Of a DNA stretch of 56,317 bases, positions 1 to 8,890 are shown in pieces. Origin of the DNA: Myxacorys chilensis ATA2-1-KO14 (GTDB lineage Bacteria > Cyanobacteriota > Cyanobacteriia > Leptolyngbyales > Leptolyngbyaceae); the NCBI GenBank assembly GCA_019359275.1, contig JAHHHP010000035.1, positions 1 through 56,317 on the forward strand. The letters run 5' to 3'. The translations under genes were made by a program, and so were the position numbers. A model generated the notes under the pieces. The model was not told the origin of the DNA, made no database searches, and worked only from the letters and a program-made list of their open reading frames with translations. How positions within the stretch are numbered: the first letter of the stretch is position 1; each line of letters starts with the position of its first letter.

Positions 1-192
1 TAGAACCGTTGCATCTGTTGCTCGACTTTAGGGGAGTATGGTTGCATAGCAGCACAGCAGTGAGATGGCTGCTTCCAAGCCTATCACCTTTCCCTTTTCC
101 GCCGGTCTTATTTAATCCACGTTCCTAGCTTCAATAACAATTCTGGGCGTCGGCGATAAAAATGATTCGCTAATGCCCAGAATTTTGCAATT

Positions 193-217
193 AAAAAGGG
201 GTACGCTAACGCACCCC
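193..217 (-). terminator. Rho-independent terminator of the first secreted paralog
   Basis: On the minus strand, downstream of the 249-674 gene, GGGGTGCG pairs with CGTACCCC around a short loop (one A/C mismatch) and runs into TTTTT. The same shape and the same mismatch occur after the next paralog (1001-1027). Confidence 0.75.
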
Positions 218-248
218 TAACCCAAAACTTGATGAGATTTAAGAGAAA

Positions 249-674
249 CTATTCTAGACCGTCTGCACCCGAAGCTGCTTTAAGAATTGCAGAATAAGCA
301 TCAATACTTGCTTGATCGGTTCCAGCAATACCGTTTAGCTTGGTGATAACTGCTGCTTTTAGGGTATCAGCATTGAGAGGAACAGTGCTAGTTGTCAAAG
401 CACCACCTGTCAGCGTCAACTTCGTGGGGACTTGAAGTGTAACATCGTAAACCGCATCTACCATCAAGGGACTTGAGAAGTATGTGCCTTCGGGAGCAAC
501 CATTTCACCCGAAAGAGAGGCAGAGTAGCCACCGGGAGTAGTCCGAGTTGCTGCACCACTGATCGAAGCATTTTCAGCAGATGCAGGTGAAGCTGCTAAA
601 GCGACAACTCCAACGAAACTAGCTAGAGCCAAACCGCCTTTAACAATACCAACAGATTGAGATAACAAACTCAT
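249..674 (-). CDS. Small secreted protein, paralog 1 of a tandem trio
   Basis: I do not recognise a named family. The 141-residue product has an N-terminal signal peptide (hydrophobic stretch about residues 14-30, cleavage likely after SPASA). The mature part starts ENASI and contains TPGGYS and AP..TYF..PL motifs. The last 40 residues (VITKLN.I, DAYSAI.KAASGA.GLE) match the two larger paralogs downstream on the map. This copy lacks roughly 100 central residues found in the others. The ATG at 674 has a good GAGGAG ribosome site. It appears monocistronic with its own terminator. Export across the inner membrane is inferred from the signal peptide; function is unknown. Confidence 0.8.
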   Translation of the reverse strand: MSLLSQSVGIVKGGLALASFVGVVALAASPASAENASISGAATRTTPGGYSASLSGEMVAPEGTYFSSPLMVDAVYDVTLQVPTKLTLTGGALTTSTVPLNADTLKAAVITKLNGIAGTDQASIDAYSAILKAASGADGLE

Positions 675-1000
675 TACAGACTCCTCGATTAAGGATCAAT
701 ACCTGACAAGCTTGTGTTAACTTGTCACCTGTTTATCTTTCCCCACAGCACCAAGCACTTTGTCCGTAATTTCACACAAATTTCTTGTTGGTTGCAAATT
801 ACTAGCTCTTAAAGTAGTAATTGTCTCTGTAGCATGGGCATTAATAGCTAGATTTGCTTGTTTATTCAGAAACAGTCTGCAAAAGAATTGAGATTGAGCG
901 AGTGAAGTTAGGGCGCTTCAACTACCGAATGCTAAGTTTGAATTTGTTGCGGTGAGGCTTGAGTGATTCAATCCGACGGTAACGATCGAATCCCTAGAAT

Positions 1001-1027
1001 AAAAAAGAGGCGCGTTTACCGCACCTC
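1001..1027 (-). terminator. Rho-independent terminator of the second secreted paralog
   Basis: GAGGTGCGG...CGCGCCTC hairpin on the minus strand followed by six T. It is nearly the same as the hairpin after the other two copies, so the terminator was copied with the gene. Confidence 0.75.
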
Positions 1028-1066
1028 TCGAAGCCAATCTCTCATAGTCTTTCTAGAAACGGCAGG

Positions 1067-1756
1067 TTACTCTAAACCATTGGCTCCCGATGCGGCTTTA
1101 ACAATGGCAGAATACGCATCGCGTCCTTGCTGAGTGCTGATATCAATGGTGTTGAGTTTGGTGATGACAGCCTGCTTAATATTAGGGGTAGACAAACGCG
1201 AAACGACAGGAGCCAGATACATAGAATTAGAAAGAAGAAAATGCAGGTTGGCACTGAGGAATGGGTCTATGCGGGCAAACTCTCCAAGCCCATTCACGAC
1301 CACGATGTTGCCGTTTGCATCGAAATAACCGTAACCACCAGGAAACGCCGCATTGAGAGCAGCATAGACTTGTTCCTTCAGTTGAGGATTACTCAATAGT
1401 GTAGGGCTAGTCAGCATGGCGCTCAAGGTTTGAGGATCATAAGAACCAGGACTGGTTTGCAGCCCATTCACCGTACTTACCCATAGGCTCGTTGGAATCG
1501 AGGTTCCGCCCCCTACAGGAGTCGTAAACGTGGGTGTGACTTCTAAAGGACCTTTGAAGTAGGTGCTATCGGGGGCAATCATTTGACCCGCCGTTGAGGA
1601 CGAGTAGCCTCCCGGAGTCGCACGAGTGGCAGCACCCTGAATCGAAGCGTTTTCAGCCCCCACTGGGAGACTCGCAAAGGCGGCTAAGCCAATTGCGCCA
1701 GCCAGAGTTAGCCCTCCCCTAAAGCCAGTCGAAGCCCAGTACGATAAAAAGCTCAT
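1067..1756 (-). CDS. Secreted protein, paralog 2 of a tandem trio
   Basis: A 229-residue exported protein of unknown function. I chose the ATG at 1756 (MSFLSYWAS) rather than an upstream in-frame start because it has a GAGGAA ribosome site and matches the paralog at 2229-2900. A signal peptide spans about residues 1-34 (cleavage near LPVGA), followed by ENASIQGAATRATPGGYS. The N-terminal half is almost identical to paralog 3 and the C-terminal 40 residues are also shared. The stretch between about residues 135 and 185 has diverged strongly. No catalytic motif or cysteine is visible. Each copy has its own promoter region and terminator, so they are probably separate transcription units. Confidence 0.8.
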   Translation of the reverse strand: MSFLSYWASTGFRGGLTLAGAIGLAAFASLPVGAENASIQGAATRATPGGYSSSTAGQMIAPDSTYFKGPLEVTPTFTTPVGGGTSIPTSLWVSTVNGLQTSPGSYDPQTLSAMLTSPTLLSNPQLKEQVYAALNAAFPGGYGYFDANGNIVVVNGLGEFARIDPFLSANLHFLLSNSMYLAPVVSRLSTPNIKQAVITKLNTIDISTQQGRDAYSAIVKAASGANGLE

Positions 1757-1860
1757 CACAAATTTCCTCGGGTAGTCAATACGTGTGGGGGGATCGCTCA
1801 CCTCATCTACAAATATTGTGCCCAGACCAGATAATTACTCTTCCGCAACGTCACTTAACT
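1757..1860 (-). repeat. Duplicated 5' region of paralog 2
   Basis: This leader/promoter stretch aligns along its length with 2901-3004 upstream of paralog 3. Shared blocks are GGGTAGTCAATACGT, CTCACCTCATC, AATATTGTGCCC, AGATAATT and CACTTAACT. The duplication therefore included the control region. The rest of the gap to 2166 shows no gene. Confidence 0.8.
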
Positions 1861-2166
1861 TATATCTAACTCTTGACGCCTTAACGCAAACAGCGCGATC
1901 GTTGCGAAAGCCTTAATTCTGTTGCAAACAAACTGGGAGAGGCAAAGGAATCCCACTAAATGTTCAAGCCGCACCTCTCAAGATCAAGATTTAGAAACCA
2001 AAACAACCTGTACGACTATTTAGCCCTTCCCATCCATAGCGAAAGTCGCGCTGGACGGGCTGAATGTGAAGCGCAGTCCCGAGATCCGAAGCGGGATACT
2101 ATTTCTTAGCAAGTCCCTTAGGTGCTTCAATCAAACGCTAACGGTCGAATCCCCAAAATAAAAAAT

Positions 2167-2193
2167 CGAGAGGCACAATTGCTGCACCTCTCG
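2167..2193 (-). terminator. Rho-independent terminator of the third secreted paralog
   Basis: CGAGAGGTGCAG...TGCCTCTCG hairpin on the minus strand, followed by a run of T. It is the longest stem of the three paralog terminators. Confidence 0.75.
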
Positions 2194-2228
2194 AAATCGA
2201 TCTCCACAATCTTTCTAGAAACGGCAGG

Positions 2229-2900
2229 TTACTCTAAACCATTTGCTCCCGATGCTGCTTTAACAATGGCAGAGTACGCATCGCGTCCTTGTTGAGTGTT
2301 GATATCAATGGTGTTGAGTTTGGTGATGACAGTCTTCTTGATGTCAGGAGGAGAAACACGCGATATGATAGCTGGCAATAGCCAAGGATTCCACTGCAAA
2401 ACTAGATTCAGGTTGATATTACCCCAGTATGAGTCCGTGCGAAGATACATTCCCAGACCCTGCCCGACTCCCCCCCAATTAGGGTATGCCGCATCGAGAG
2501 CAGCATAGGCTTGCTCCTTCAGTTGAGGATCACTCATTAGTGCAGGACTGGTCAGCATGGCGCTCAAGGTTTGAGGGTCATAATAACCAGCACCACCGGG
2601 TTGCACTCCATTTACCGCACTCACCCGTAGGCTTGTGGGAATTGAGGTTCCACCGCCCACAGGAGTTGTAAATGTAGGTGTGATTTCTAAAGGACCTTTG
2701 AAATAGGTACTATCGGGAGCAATCATTTGACCCGCTGTTGAGGAGGAGTAGCCCCCCGGAGTGGCGCGAGTGGCAGCACCCTGAATCGAAGCGTTTTCAG
2801 CCCCCGCGGGGGAACTTGCAAAGGCAGCGAAGCCAATAATGCCAGCAAGAGTTAGCCCTCCCTTGCAGGCGATTGAAGCCCAATACGATAAGAAGCTCAT
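2229..2900 (-). CDS. Secreted protein, paralog 3 of a tandem trio
   Basis: A 223-residue exported protein of unknown function, closest to the gene at 1067-1756. The ATG at 2900 (MSFLSYWAS) is preferred over a GTG one codon upstream. The signal peptide ends near SPAGA; the mature protein begins ENASIQGAATRATPGGYS. The central segment (about 135-180, rich in Gly, Trp, Asn and Leu) differs almost completely from paralog 2, while both flanks are conserved, giving a constant-variable-constant layout. The C-terminus again ends SGANGLE. No enzyme motif is visible. Confidence 0.8.
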   Translation of the reverse strand: MSFLSYWASIACKGGLTLAGIIGFAAFASSPAGAENASIQGAATRATPGGYSSSTAGQMIAPDSTYFKGPLEITPTFTTPVGGGTSIPTSLRVSAVNGVQPGGAGYYDPQTLSAMLTSPALMSDPQLKEQAYAALDAAYPNWGGVGQGLGMYLRTDSYWGNINLNLVLQWNPWLLPAIISRVSPPDIKKTVITKLNTIDINTQQGRDAYSAIVKAASGANGLE

Positions 2901-3004
2901 CACAGATTTCCTGGGTAGTCAATACGTATGGGGTGATCACTCACCTCATCCACGAATATTGTGCCCGGGCTAGATAATTCCTCTGTCCGTAAGAGCACTT
3001 AACT
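2901..3004 (-). repeat. Duplicated 5' region of paralog 3
   Basis: Partner of 1757-1860: same order of conserved blocks with scattered substitutions, showing a segmental tandem duplication of gene plus control region. Confidence 0.8.
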
Positions 3005-3156
3005 TCGGTCTAGACCTTGCTGCCTCAGCTTAAGAAGCGCGATCGCGGCGAAAATTCTAGTTTCTTACTGCAAAATCTTAAGGCAGGGCAGAACAATTCT
3101 GTTAAACTCGCCAGCCGCCCCTCAAGATTTCAGCGACAAATAAGCTGCACCATCGT

Positions 3157-3369
3157 TTAGCTCTTTCCGTCTACCAATCGCTTCAGCTTCAGATACGCTT
3201 CCTCAGCACTCAATCTCTGAGATTCCTTCTCATTGGGAATATAAAAATCTCTATAGTCCCGAAAATGATGGACAACATAGCTCGGAATTAACCCCTGCTT
3301 TAGCGCATCCTCCGCGAGTTCCGCGACGGCGTCCGCTAATGTTTCCTCATTATGAAAAGGATGAGCCAT
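3157..3369 (-). CDS. Conserved small protein coupled to the HAD hydrolase
   Basis: A 70-residue soluble protein I cannot assign to a named family. It is mostly helical by composition (ETLADAVAELAEDALKQG) with an aromatic central stretch (VVHHFRDYRDFYIP). It starts four bases after the stop of the HAD gene, and its ribosome site (GGAG, 13 bases before the ATG) lies at the 3' end of that gene, so the two are probably cotranscribed and translationally coupled. No membrane segment or metal motif is visible. Confidence 0.65.
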   Translation of the reverse strand: MAHPFHNEETLADAVAELAEDALKQGLIPSYVVHHFRDYRDFYIPNEKESQRLSAEEAYLKLKRLVDGKS

Positions 3370-3373
3370 TGTG

Positions 3374-4066
3374 CTATTGCTCCACTAACTTCAGTGTTTT
3401 TGTTCCCAATGGAGAGCGATCGTAGTGGGCGAGTAAGTCGGCTGGATCATCGTAGATTGCGATCGCGCCTTCTAATTCACTGTCATTGAATCCGCCGCAG
3501 CGGAACATGATCACTTCGACGCCTGCGGTGTTTGCTGCTGCCACATCATAGGGTGAATCTCCGAGCATGACAACCTGATTGGGTTCAAAGCCGCCTCGCT
3601 TGAGAGCCGCGTTGACCAAATCAGGAGCGGGTTTTGAAGCCTCGGCATCATCGCTTGAAGTCGTCGGCATATCATTCAACAGATCTTTGACATCAGCCGC
3701 TTCTAGCAGAATATCGAGTTCTGCTTGCGTTGCTGAACTGGCAACGACGATTGAATAGTCATCTTGCTGGAGTTTTTCTACCAGTTGTCTTGCTCCTTTC
3801 GTGGGCGATAACATCGCTCCGACCCGTTCGACAATGATGGCTTTACGATGAGCGCTAATCTTCTTGCCATCGCCTTCTTCATCAGATAACCCCGGAACCA
3901 GCATTGGAAGAATTTGATCGCCGCCCATGCCAATTAACGGTCGCACTTGGTCATATGCGATCGAATACCCAAATGCCCCGAATGCCTCAACCCACGCGTT
4001 CGCATGGGCATCATTACTAAGAATCAATGTCCCGTCTACGTCCAGAAGTATGCCTTGCAAGGTCAT
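3374..4066 (-). CDS. HAD-superfamily hydrolase (phosphatase-like)
   Basis: About 230 residues, the usual length for a subfamily I HAD phosphatase. Motif I is LLDVDGTL near the N-terminus (nucleophile and acid/base Asp), followed by a helical cap. Motif II is the Ser-rich VVASSAT, the conserved Lys is in EASKPAPD, and motif III is MLGDSPYD. This pattern suits beta-phosphoglucomutase/phosphoglycolate phosphatase-like enzymes; the substrate cannot be told from sequence. I prefer the ATG at 4066 (MTLQG), 10 bases from GGAG; ATGs at 4075 and 4084 are possible. First gene of a two-gene unit. Confidence 0.85.
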   Translation of the reverse strand: MTLQGILLDVDGTLILSNDAHANAWVEAFGAFGYSIAYDQVRPLIGMGGDQILPMLVPGLSDEEGDGKKISAHRKAIIVERVGAMLSPTKGARQLVEKLQQDDYSIVVASSATQAELDILLEAADVKDLLNDMPTTSSDDAEASKPAPDLVNAALKRGGFEPNQVVMLGDSPYDVAAANTAGVEVIMFRCGGFNDSELEGAIAIYDDPADLLAHYDRSPLGTKTLKLVEQ

Positions 4067-4199
4067 ATGACCCATTCTCCACAATGAAAGCTGCTCTCAG
4101 CCTAATGATTGTGAATAGAGCTAACGTCTTCAATAAGAAGTAAAGAAAGTGAAAGGTAAAGAACTAATGTGATGCAGCGTCTTTGCGGTTTTGAAAGCT

Positions 4200-4356
4200 G
4201 AGTTACGATCGCGTGATCCTTCGTTCCCAACTTAGGAACTCAATTACGATCGCATGATCTTTCATTCCCAACTTGGGAACTGAGTTACGATCGCACGCTC
4301 CTTTATTCCCAAGTTGGGAACTGAGTTACGATCTCGTGCTCCGAAACACCACTTGG
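4200..4356. repeat. 41-bp tandem repeat, about 3.8 units, with internal palindromes
   Basis: Units start at 4200, 4241, 4282 and 4323 (last one partial and decayed). Each contains GAGTTACGATCGC followed by the palindrome TTCCCAACTTGGGAA. Units differ at a few positions. The array fills the gap between the HAD gene (transcribed leftward, start 4066) and the end of the metallophosphoesterase gene (4375). The units are contiguous with no spacers, so this is not a CRISPR array. Confidence 0.9.
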
Positions 4357-4374
4357 TTGTACAACGAACATTTG

Positions 4375-5943
4375 TTAAATCGTAAACGGCGTCAAGGCGC
4401 GATCATTCCACTCCCCTCGATACCATTCCGACACAAACGGGCGCACCACAAACTTGACTGGATTTCCTGCTTGCACATCAATGCGGACAAACGAGTAGGG
4501 ACGGCGTTTCCGCGAACCCTGTCCTTCACGCCCCACAAATAAATGAGACTTCGCAACGGTGGTTTCGTCGCTAGACACGCGAAACCGCTCACTCAACACA
4601 TCGCCTTCCATCCGCTGCCGTCGCAAACTGTAGCCACTGCCGCCACAGACAATCCAGTTGACATTCGCATCACCCGCCCCGGTGTCAACCGTTCTCAGAT
4701 GCTCAAAACAATGCGCGTGACCATTAAGCACCAAATTGACAATCGGCTGATCGTTCGCAATGTCTCCCACGGCGGCTTTTACTTCATCTAACACTTGTCG
4801 CAGCCGTAACCGCACCGCTAACGTTTGTGCCTGATGCCACTTTGTCGCTTCTGTCACATAGGGCGGATGGTGGAAAAACAAAACGCGCCCTCGAACTTCC
4901 GGATCGCGCCAAGAATCAATTAAGCGATCGCGCAACCAGTTCAATTGCTCGGTGTCAATCACGATCGCTTGGTCGGCAGTTAATTGTTTATCAATGTCAA
5001 TCTGCACTTCTTCAAGCTGCTGCAACTTAACCCGCATATCGTCAATTTGATCTGCCTCCTCTTGCTGAGTTGGGCTAAGCGTCTCAATCTGAGTCACCAA
5101 TGCTTGCATTTCAGCTTCTACTTTACGACGGCGAGTTTGTAGCACCTGCCGATACTCGTCTCCTGCCGAATCGGACGGCAATGGAGCAGGTTCATTAAAC
5201 GTGTTGGAATCGAGCGCAAAAAAATCAACGCCGCCGTAGCAGAAACTATAGTAGCGGTTTGGCACGCGGGTAAAGTGCCCCGGCTCGTACTGCAAACATC
5301 GTCCGGTAGACGTTTTGGCGTTGTAATACTGATCGAGATGTTGTCCCAACTGCCCTTTCATCTCGACCATCCACAACGGATCGATAAAGGCTTGAGTGTA
5401 AGCTTTGCCCTGCCCTGAGCCGTGCCAACCCAAATCGAACTCCAGCCGCGATTGCAGCAAGCGACGAAGCGGGTAGGTCAACTGTGCGATCGCGCCCAAG
5501 AACACAGGCAAATCATAGTAGTCGTGGTTTCCTGGCACAGGCAGAAACGGCAACTTAAACACCATCTGCTCATAACTCAGCCGCTTGTAATGCTCCCCGC
5601 CTACCAGAAATTCTCGGTATGGCTCGATAAAGTTTGGCGGATAGAATTCGCTCGAACCGACTAAATAGATCACATCTCCCGTATGTAAAATAAAGCGGCA
5701 CTCATCCCACTGAGTCAACATCTGTTCAGCAATTCGTCGCTGTGGGTTGTTTCCTTGATGTTTGCCAGAGCCACTATCGCCAATTACTAAAAACGAAAAT
5801 TCTGGCGCATCATTCTGCTCATCTGCCAGCATCAAGCGCGTTTGATCAATGCCGCGCGTTTGAATCTCTGGCGACCCCCAGCAGACTCGCTCTTGCATCT
5901 TCTGAATTTTGATGGCGGTTGCTGGATCAGTTACGAATCGCAT
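4375..5943 (-). CDS. Calcineurin-like metallophosphoesterase
   Basis: 522 residues. The metal-ligand motifs of the family are present in order: VIGDSGSG (D56), HTGDVIY (about 89-93), GNHDYYD (138-144), FFHHPPY (about 350) and NGHAHCFEH (about 400). The order and spacing resemble purple-acid-phosphatase-like members with a dinuclear metal site. Between the GNHD and HH motifs lies a charged coiled-coil-like insertion (about 265-325). No signal peptide is visible, so it is probably cytosolic. Substrate unknown. It stands alone on the minus strand. Confidence 0.85.
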   Translation of the reverse strand: MRFVTDPATAIKIQKMQERVCWGSPEIQTRGIDQTRLMLADEQNDAPEFSFLVIGDSGSGKHQGNNPQRRIAEQMLTQWDECRFILHTGDVIYLVGSSEFYPPNFIEPYREFLVGGEHYKRLSYEQMVFKLPFLPVPGNHDYYDLPVFLGAIAQLTYPLRRLLQSRLEFDLGWHGSGQGKAYTQAFIDPLWMVEMKGQLGQHLDQYYNAKTSTGRCLQYEPGHFTRVPNRYYSFCYGGVDFFALDSNTFNEPAPLPSDSAGDEYRQVLQTRRRKVEAEMQALVTQIETLSPTQQEEADQIDDMRVKLQQLEEVQIDIDKQLTADQAIVIDTEQLNWLRDRLIDSWRDPEVRGRVLFFHHPPYVTEATKWHQAQTLAVRLRLRQVLDEVKAAVGDIANDQPIVNLVLNGHAHCFEHLRTVDTGAGDANVNWIVCGGSGYSLRRQRMEGDVLSERFRVSSDETTVAKSHLFVGREGQGSRKRRPYSFVRIDVQAGNPVKFVVRPFVSEWYRGEWNDRALTPFTI

Positions 5944-6165
5944 AACTCTTCATGTCTAGGTGGGCACTGTTCCCTAAATCGTAGCGATATCCCTAGTTTT
6001 AATTACATCTACCGTGGGCTAAAATTTTCGCCTCCGCCCATCGAAGCTCATGCCTTGAAATGGAGCTTTTCAGTCGCCATTTGTATTCGAGGAAACAACA
6101 CTTTTGGTGGAACTTCTGTATACTCACATCTGCCTCAAGTTAGAAAAATTCCTCTCTAACACGAA

Positions 6166-6197
6166 CTTGCTTAGGATATACCTTGCTTAGGATATAC
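6166..6197. repeat. 16-bp direct repeat upstream of the porin gene
   Basis: CTTGCTTAGGATATAC occurs twice back to back (6166-6181 and 6182-6197), about 140 bases before the porin start. It could be a tandem operator or a chance duplication. The rest of the 5944-6337 gap holds no gene I can support. Confidence 0.7.
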
Positions 6198-6337
6198 TTT
6201 TGAGCGAGCTAAATATGCAGCTTCAGATTGAATAAGTGTGCAGTTTAGAAAGGGCAACGCAGGTACTGGCTTTTGCAAGCATTGCAGTCTTGTACAAGCC
6301 GACTCGGTTTATTAATGGTGTGAAAGGAAAAGCAAAC

Positions 6338-8059
6338 ATGTCGAATCATTTGTGGAAGTCATTGCTGACTAGTCCTGCACTTTTGGGTGCTGCGATCGCG
6401 GTCTCTGCTACCGTTGGTGCGGGCATGGCTCAAGCGGCTGATGTGTCTACCCAAGCGCAGACCCCAGTTTCTCTAGACCAAATTGAGACTTATGGTAATG
6501 CAGATGGTAGTACAGAAGATGCGAATGCCGTCGATCAAGTCACTTCGGTTTCGCAACTTTCTGATGTTCGCCCTACGGATTGGGCATTTCAAGCGCTGCA
6601 ATCGCTCGTTGAGCGTTACGGCTGTATTGCAGGTTATCCTGACCGCACCTTCCGCGGCAATCGCGCCACGACTCGATATGAATTTGCCGCAGGTCTCAAT
6701 GCCTGCCTCGATCGCGTCAACGAACTCATTGCAGCCTCAACCGCAGATCTGGTTAAAAAAGAAGATTTAGCCACGCTTCAAAAGCTGCAAGAAGAATTTG
6801 CGGCTGAACTGGCCACCTTGCGGGGACGGGTAGACGCAGTAGAAGCTCGCACCACGACCTTAGAGAAGCAGCAGTTCTCGACCACAACCAAACTTCAGGG
6901 TGAAGCCATTTTCGGCATTGCTGGAGCTTTGGGAGGAGATAGAGCCGTGCCTTCTGGGGCAGTTGCTGGGTCAGCAGGTCGCGTTGATGAAAATACAGTA
7001 TTTAGCGATCGCGTCCGCGTCGGCTTAAGAACGAGCTTTACCGGAAAAGACACGTTATTTACCCGCCTGCAGGGCCGTAATATTCCGAACTTTGCTGGAG
7101 CAACGGGAACCAATATGGCTCGTTTGTCCTATGAAGGATCGCAGCCTTCGGGCACTCCTGCCAACAACAGCTTCAGACTGGACAAGCTGTACTACCGCTT
7201 TCCGGTCGGAGCCGGTAATCTGACGATTGATGCGGTGGGGGGCGAATTCTACAACAACGTTCCGAACTTTAACCCATTATTCGCCAGCGATGCTCAAGGA
7301 GCGATCTCTCGCTTTGGTCGGTTTAACCCAATCTATCGCCAAGGGGCGAGCCCCAGTGGTAGCGGCGCAGGTGCAACACTGACCTTACCGTTGAACCAAG
7401 CCTTTACGGTGTCTCTGGGCTACTTGTCCGATGAAGCGTCGGCTCCGGGTGCCGCGCAAGGTTTCTTGAACGGTTCCAATGCAGCGCTCGCGCAGTTGGC
7501 GTTCAAGCCTAGCAGAAATATTGATTTAGGCTTCACCTATGTACGCTCTTACGATCGCGGTCCTCTGGGCGGAGCGGGTGCGACAAACGTGACCACGTCG
7601 GCTGCGACCGGTAGCGCTTTTGCGAACAATCCATTTAACGGTGCTGCAACATCGGCAGACCACTTTGGGGTAGAAGGGTCTATCCGCATCACGCCTAAGT
7701 TTGTGTTGTCTGGTTGGGGTGGTTTAACCAAGGCTCACCGTCAAACCGGAGCAGATGCAGATGCTGATATTCTGAACTGGGCAGTCACGTTGGCCTTCCC
7801 AGATTTAGGCAAAAAAGGCAACATGGCAGGCATCATTGTTGGTATGCCTCCCAAAGTTACTGATAACGACTTTGTAGGCGCGAATGGGGTTCGCCGAGAA
7901 GATCAAGATTCTTCGCTGCATCTAGAAGGTCTATACCGCTTCCAGTTTAGCGACAAGATCTCCATCACGCCTGGCATTATTGTGATCTTCAATCCTGAAC
8001 ACAACAACGCCAACGATACGGTATATGTCGGAACGATCCGCACGACCTTTACGTTCTAA
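6338..8059 (+). CDS. SLH-domain outer-membrane porin (cyanobacterial iron-uptake/OprB-like porin)
   Basis: 573 residues from the ATG at 6338 (GAAAGGAAA ribosome site); longer in-frame starts upstream are unlikely because the signal peptide begins here (MSNHLWKS..., cleavage near AQAA). An S-layer homology domain (DWAFQALQSLVERYGCIAGYPDRTF, split by the usual RATTRYEFAAGLN) lies at about 80-130. A coiled-coil linker (TLQKLQEEF..., about 145-180) follows, then a C-terminal beta-barrel ending in Phe. The SLH domain would bind peptidoglycan-linked glycan while the barrel forms a channel, as in the SomA/SomB family. Monocistronic with a clear terminator. Passage of inorganic ions is inferred from the family. 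Confidence 0.88.
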   Translation: MSNHLWKSLLTSPALLGAAIAVSATVGAGMAQAADVSTQAQTPVSLDQIETYGNADGSTEDANAVDQVTSVSQLSDVRPTDWAFQALQSLVERYGCIAGYPDRTFRGNRATTRYEFAAGLNACLDRVNELIAASTADLVKKEDLATLQKLQEEFAAELATLRGRVDAVEARTTTLEKQQFSTTTKLQGEAIFGIAGALGGDRAVPSGAVAGSAGRVDENTVFSDRVRVGLRTSFTGKDTLFTRLQGRNIPNFAGATGTNMARLSYEGSQPSGTPANNSFRLDKLYYRFPVGAGNLTIDAVGGEFYNNVPNFNPLFASDAQGAISRFGRFNPIYRQGASPSGSGAGATLTLPLNQAFTVSLGYLSDEASAPGAAQGFLNGSNAALAQLAFKPSRNIDLGFTYVRSYDRGPLGGAGATNVTTSAATGSAFANNPFNGAATSADHFGVEGSIRITPKFVLSGWGGLTKAHRQTGADADADILNWAVTLAFPDLGKKGNMAGIIVGMPPKVTDNDFVGANGVRREDQDSSLHLEGLYRFQFSDKISITPGIIVIFNPEHNNANDTVYVGTIRTTFTF

Positions 8060-8106
8060 AGTCCCTGATTGAATTTCGGTTGTCTGATTGAGTTTTGGTT
8101 GATAGA

Positions 8107-8134
8107 CGCCTCGCCTAACGCGGGGCGTTTTTTG
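8107..8134 (+). terminator. Rho-independent terminator of the porin gene
   Basis: ACGCCTCGC / GCGGGGCGT stem (one G-U pair) with a TAAC-type loop, followed by TTTTTT, about 50 bases after the porin stop. Confidence 0.85.
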
Positions 8135-8443
8135 TGAGGCAGGATGTTTCAGAATCTTATCCCGTTGAAAATATTGCGATAGTGCAATCTCCAGACTTTA
8201 CCAACCCTTCTGGAACTTCGCTTTGTATTAAAGTCATCCTGCTCTAGCTCTTTACCTTGCTTGTCATTCTGCTCAGCCAGACTGCTAGTACTCTACAATT
8301 ATGCTACGACCCAGGAGAACACCAGACGTGGCTATTTGCGAGAGCTTCTCCGTCAATTCTTTAGAAACCTACAAAACCCTAGTGGAAAACCGGAGTATAC
8401 TAGAAGAAGCTCGTCCTTGATTGATCCCCAACCTACTGTGCCC

Positions 8444-8890
8444 GTGGAACTGTCTTGTAAAAGTGAATATGCGCTCCTCGCGCTTCTAGAACTTGCCGAT
8501 GTTTACACTAGTAAAGAGCCACTCCAAATTCGACAAATTTCTGCTCAACAGCACATTCCCGATCGCTACTTAGAACAACTGCTAGCGACCTTGCGGCGAG
8601 GAGGGATAGTGCGATCGCAGCGCGGCGCAAAGGGTGGCTATCTGCTCGCCCGCGAACCTCGGAAAATTACACTTCTTGAAATTGTCGCCTGTTTAGAAGG
8701 CTTTGATGCTCAAGCGAAGGAGCAGGAAGATGCAGCAAAATTCACAAAAACACTTGAGGGCGGTATCATTGCCGAGGTTTGGCAAGAAGCCGATCAAGCT
8801 GCAAAGACAATTTTACAGAACTACACGCTTCAAGATTTGTGCGATCGCCGCGATGCCCGACAACAGCTTGACCTGATGTATTACATCTAA
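8444..8890 (+). CDS. Rrf2-family transcriptional regulator
   Basis: About 148 residues. The open frame runs further upstream, but homology starts at [18 protein letters not shown], so I take the GTG at 8444 (GTG at 8438 possible). The winged helix-turn-helix includes [20 protein letters not shown] and the wing [10 protein letters not shown]. The three clustered Cys that hold an Fe-S cluster in IscR are absent (only scattered Cys), so it resembles CymR-type Rrf2 proteins rather than IscR. It lies just upstream of cysK on the same strand. Control of cysteine synthesis is inferred from this neighbourhood. Confidence 0.82.
   Translation: MELSCKSEYALLALLELADVYTSKEPLQIRQISAQQHIPDRYLEQLLATLRRGGIVRSQRGAKGGYLLAREPRKITLLEIVACLEGFDAQAKEQEDAAKFTKTLEGGIIAEVWQEADQAAKTILQNYTLQDLCDRRDARQQLDLMYYI

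Noticed and set aside
1127..1399. Plus-strand open frame opposite secreted paralog 2
   Set aside because: It lies entirely within the conserved minus-strand gene and has no independent support.
4200..4356. Possible CRISPR array
   Set aside because: The repeats are contiguous, with no unique spacers between them, and no cas gene is nearby.
8444..8890. IscR
   Set aside because: The three clustered cysteines that hold the Fe-S cluster in IscR are missing.
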